Of a stretch of DNA of 64,000 nucleotides, positions 61,951 to 64,000 are shown one piece after another. The stretch comes from Eublepharis macularius (Eukaryota > Chordata > Lepidosauria > Squamata > Eublepharidae), in the NCBI RefSeq assembly GCF_028583425.1, contig NC_072801.1, positions 65,239,766 to 65,303,765 of the forward strand, read 5' to 3'. The position numbers and the translations under genes were made by a program. How positions within the stretch are numbered: position 1 is the stretch's first letter; the number at the start of each line of letters is the position of its first letter. Below the pieces are notes generated by a model. It was given only the letters and a program-made list of their open reading frames with translations. It had not been told where the DNA came from and made no database searches.

Positions 61951-62784
61951 CGAATACTGGGTGTTAGGTGTAATAACATGGGGAATAGAATCCCAAAGGC
62001 TTTTTCCTCCCCTTGCCTAACTGTCCACACCCAGATCCCCCCCCCCCCATGCCATTATCCTTTCAGTTTCTTCCAAACATCACTGCTGTTCCAGAGTCTC
62101 TAACAAAGCTGGTTCTGAAGCCACACATATTGTAATGCGTTTGTAGCAGTGAAGCTTTTGAAATCCATTGGCTGAACTGCTGTGGTGTCTTGGAATGTTC
62201 AGAGAATGAAGCAGGTTTTAGTCCACCTTCTCAGAGGGAAGGGTGTCAGTTTGGCTGGGATTTAAACTTCACATAATGGGTGGTTAAGACTTGGGAAAAG
62301 GGCCTAAGATGGGGAGAGGCTGGGGAAAGCGGTGCATAGAGGCAAGGAGGCTGAAGGAAGGGTAGTGTGGACTGACAAGGAACAACCTGAGAAAACAAAA
62401 CTTGCTAAGAAACAAAGCAGGCAGAGGAGGAATAGGGAGCTGAGGCAAGAGGAGGAGCTTTGAAAATGCTTTTACAGTGCTTAAGAGGAGCAGGGACGTT
62501 AAACAGGAACCTGAGGAAACAATGGCAGGTGGAGATGTGGAGGTGAAGGTAGGAGGAACCAGGGGAGGAAGTAAGACTAGGCCCAAAGGCTGTACTCGAA
62601 TTATCAACAGAAAGGAGATGGGTGGGCAGGAGAGGGTGCTGAGGAGGCAAGGCTAAACCTCAAGTTTAGTCTCCAACAAGGGCATTCCTCCAATTGTGGC
62701 TTCTCTAGGTTGATGCCACATTTTGATCTGATAGCAATAAGGAAGCAGCTGGACTGAGCCAGCCAATGGTAGAGGTATTACAGA
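61951..62784. other. Unassigned, downstream of ZNF668
   Basis: Purine-rich stretch (about 62280-62650) without exon or repeat similarity. STX4, next to ZNF668 in human, was not recognised. Confidence 0.4.
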
Positions 62785-62872
62785 GCAGTCCTAAGTAGTT
62801 ACATCCTTTTAAGTCCGTTGAAGTCAGTAGGCTTATGGGTCTAAGTCTGTTTAGAATTGCACTGTTAGCCTG
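62785..62872. mobile_element. Family D short palindromic element, diverged
   Basis: GCAGTCCTAAGTAGTTACAT and GGTCTAAGTCTGTTTAGAAT are degenerate arms around CGTTGAAGTCAGTAGGCTTA, ending TTGCACTGTTA. Confidence 0.55.
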
Positions 62873-63014
62873 TTTTGGTCCCTCCCCTCAAGACCTCAGG
62901 GGCCATCCCATCATACATGCCTCAGCTTCATGCGACAGAGGACCTGGGCCAGCTAAATGTACCTGTGTGTGTACACATGATAAAACAGACATACTCTGCC
63001 CTTCATATCTGAAG

Positions 63015-63210
63015 GGGCTATATGTGTAGGGGTTAGAGAGTCAAACTAGGATTTGGGAGACGGGTTCAAATCCCCAGCTTGTCAGGTGATCTTGGGCCAG
63101 TCGCATGCTCTCTCAACCTAAACAATTGTTAGAATAAAATAGAGGCAGGGAGAATGGTGTTGTAAGCTGCTTTGAGTCCCCACTGAGGAGAATTTAAGTA
63201 AATAAAGTAT
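63015..63210 (+). mobile_element. SINE-A
   Basis: GCTATATGTGTAGGGGTTAG, GGGTTCAAATCCCC, GTGATCTTGGGCCAGTCGC and TTAAGTAAATAAAG tail. Confidence 0.7.
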
Positions 63211-64000
63211 GGTGGACACTGGATGTTTGGTCTGAACATGAAATGCAAACCTTACACAAGTTCTTCTCCTTCTTTGGCTTGTGCACCAAGAATGAGTTTG
63301 TTCCCTGTGATTTCTCTGGGCTTCACCTAAGTGTTCCCCCTCTCCCAGAGAAGTGTTTTAGGTAAAGCGGGGTCGGGGGGAAGCGTTGTGGCCACCCAGT
63401 CATGTTACTTACAGGAAATGACCAGCGTCATTACCTCCTTCCACCACATTACCTTGTGGTAAAATTGACAAAAATTTCTCAGTATCTCGTCACCCGGTGG
63501 AGGTTTAATGCTGAAAGTGCATGGAGGAAAAAGATTAAACATGTTTAAAAAGTCTCCCAAAGACCCCCACTCCACCCTCAGTGGTGGACGGAGGACTGCA
63601 AACATATCGAAAAGAAACGAGTGTTCACAGGAGACGTGTAAACCACAGGGTGGTTGATAAGAGTTTGTTTATTCCACCTTCCTACAAGGTTACCCACCCA
63701 TCGGAGAGCGGCTACAAGCACATTTAAAACAGCGCACCTGTCTTTCTCACATGGCCAATAAGAGCGGGAAAGAGCCTCAAAGAAACTTCGGGGGAATGTG
63801 TGAGAACAGAGTGTGTGACGTCATTCACATAGGGAGTGAAATTGGATCCTTTCTTTTTGGTCTTTGCACGAGCTGCATGCCTTGAAATAGATGCAGAAAT
63901 TCAACCGGTGAAGGTGCCACAGAACGAGTCAAACCTCTGGTGCACCTAACCTGGTATTGTCTACCCTGACTGACAGCAGCTCCGGTGAAGGGTCCTTCTG
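63211..64000. other. Unassigned, no gene seen
   Basis: No exon recognised. The last 40 bases (TGACTGACAGCAGCTCCGG) recall the SINE-B 3' module in reverse, cut by the window edge. Confidence 0.4.

Overview
This is eukaryotic nuclear DNA from a squamate reptile (lizard or snake). The evidence is the repeat set: Sauria SINE, 5S-rRNA-derived Sauria SINEs, two further tRNA-type SINE families, RTE/BovB, L1 and CR1/L2-like LINE pieces, a Penelope-like element and many short hAT- and Harbinger-type elements. The three genes also look like reptilian versions of a mammalian block. The exact clade cannot be read from the sequence.

Three protein-coding genes can be supported. PRSS53 (polyserase-3, two tandem trypsin-fold domains) lies on + in 11 exons from 18752 to 37379; all junctions are GT/AG, phases match, and the joined frame encodes 581 residues. 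ZNF646 (1641 residues, about 33 C2H2 fingers) lies on - as one coding exon, 41848-46773. ZNF668 (584 residues from the main ATG, 17 C2H2 fingers) lies on + at 59560-61314, with a 5' exon in a CpG island near 55.5 kb. PRSS53 and ZNF646 converge; ZNF646 and ZNF668 diverge. Order and orientation match human 16p11.2 (ZNF668-ZNF646-PRSS53-VKORC1), which supports orthology. VKORC1, expected to the left, was not recognised.

Layout: 1-18.6 kb is gene-free and repeat-rich, with an intact Harbinger-like element, hAT-type elements with target duplications, a 192-bp near-perfect palindrome and a Penelope fragment. 18.65-38.7 kb is PRSS53 with a TATA promoter and repeat-filled introns. 38.7-46.9 kb holds the convergent 3' ends and the ZNF646 coding exon. 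46.9-55.3 kb is the upstream region of ZNF646, with a CpG-rich candidate promoter near 52.2-52.65 kb. 55.3-62 kb is ZNF668. 62-64 kb holds only repeats.

The genes are not a pathway. PRSS53 is a secreted protease-fold protein: domain 1 has a complete catalytic triad and an activation-type N-terminus, while domain 2 has lost His57 and Ser195. ZNF646 and ZNF668 are nuclear zinc-finger proteins with housekeeping-style CpG promoters. No prokaryote-like system, CRISPR array or novel operon is present. The most interesting signals are the pseudoprotease domain and unusual S1 pocket of PRSS53, a second copy of its micro-exon 2, an in-frame upstream start for ZNF668, and several dated nestings of mobile elements.

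Repeat names used below: family A = hAT-type, ends CAGGGCTTTTTTTC; family B = hAT-type, ends CAGGGGTCATTTCG / CAGGGCTCGTTTTG; family C = hAT-type, ends TAGGGTTGCCAG; family D = short palindrome with GAGTTACTCC; family E = ends with CACGTTGGATAATGCAC; R1 = retroposed repeat with AAGCTTATGCT; SINE-A = tRNA-type with TGGTGTAGTGGTT; SINE-B = tRNA-type with GTGGCTCAGTGG.
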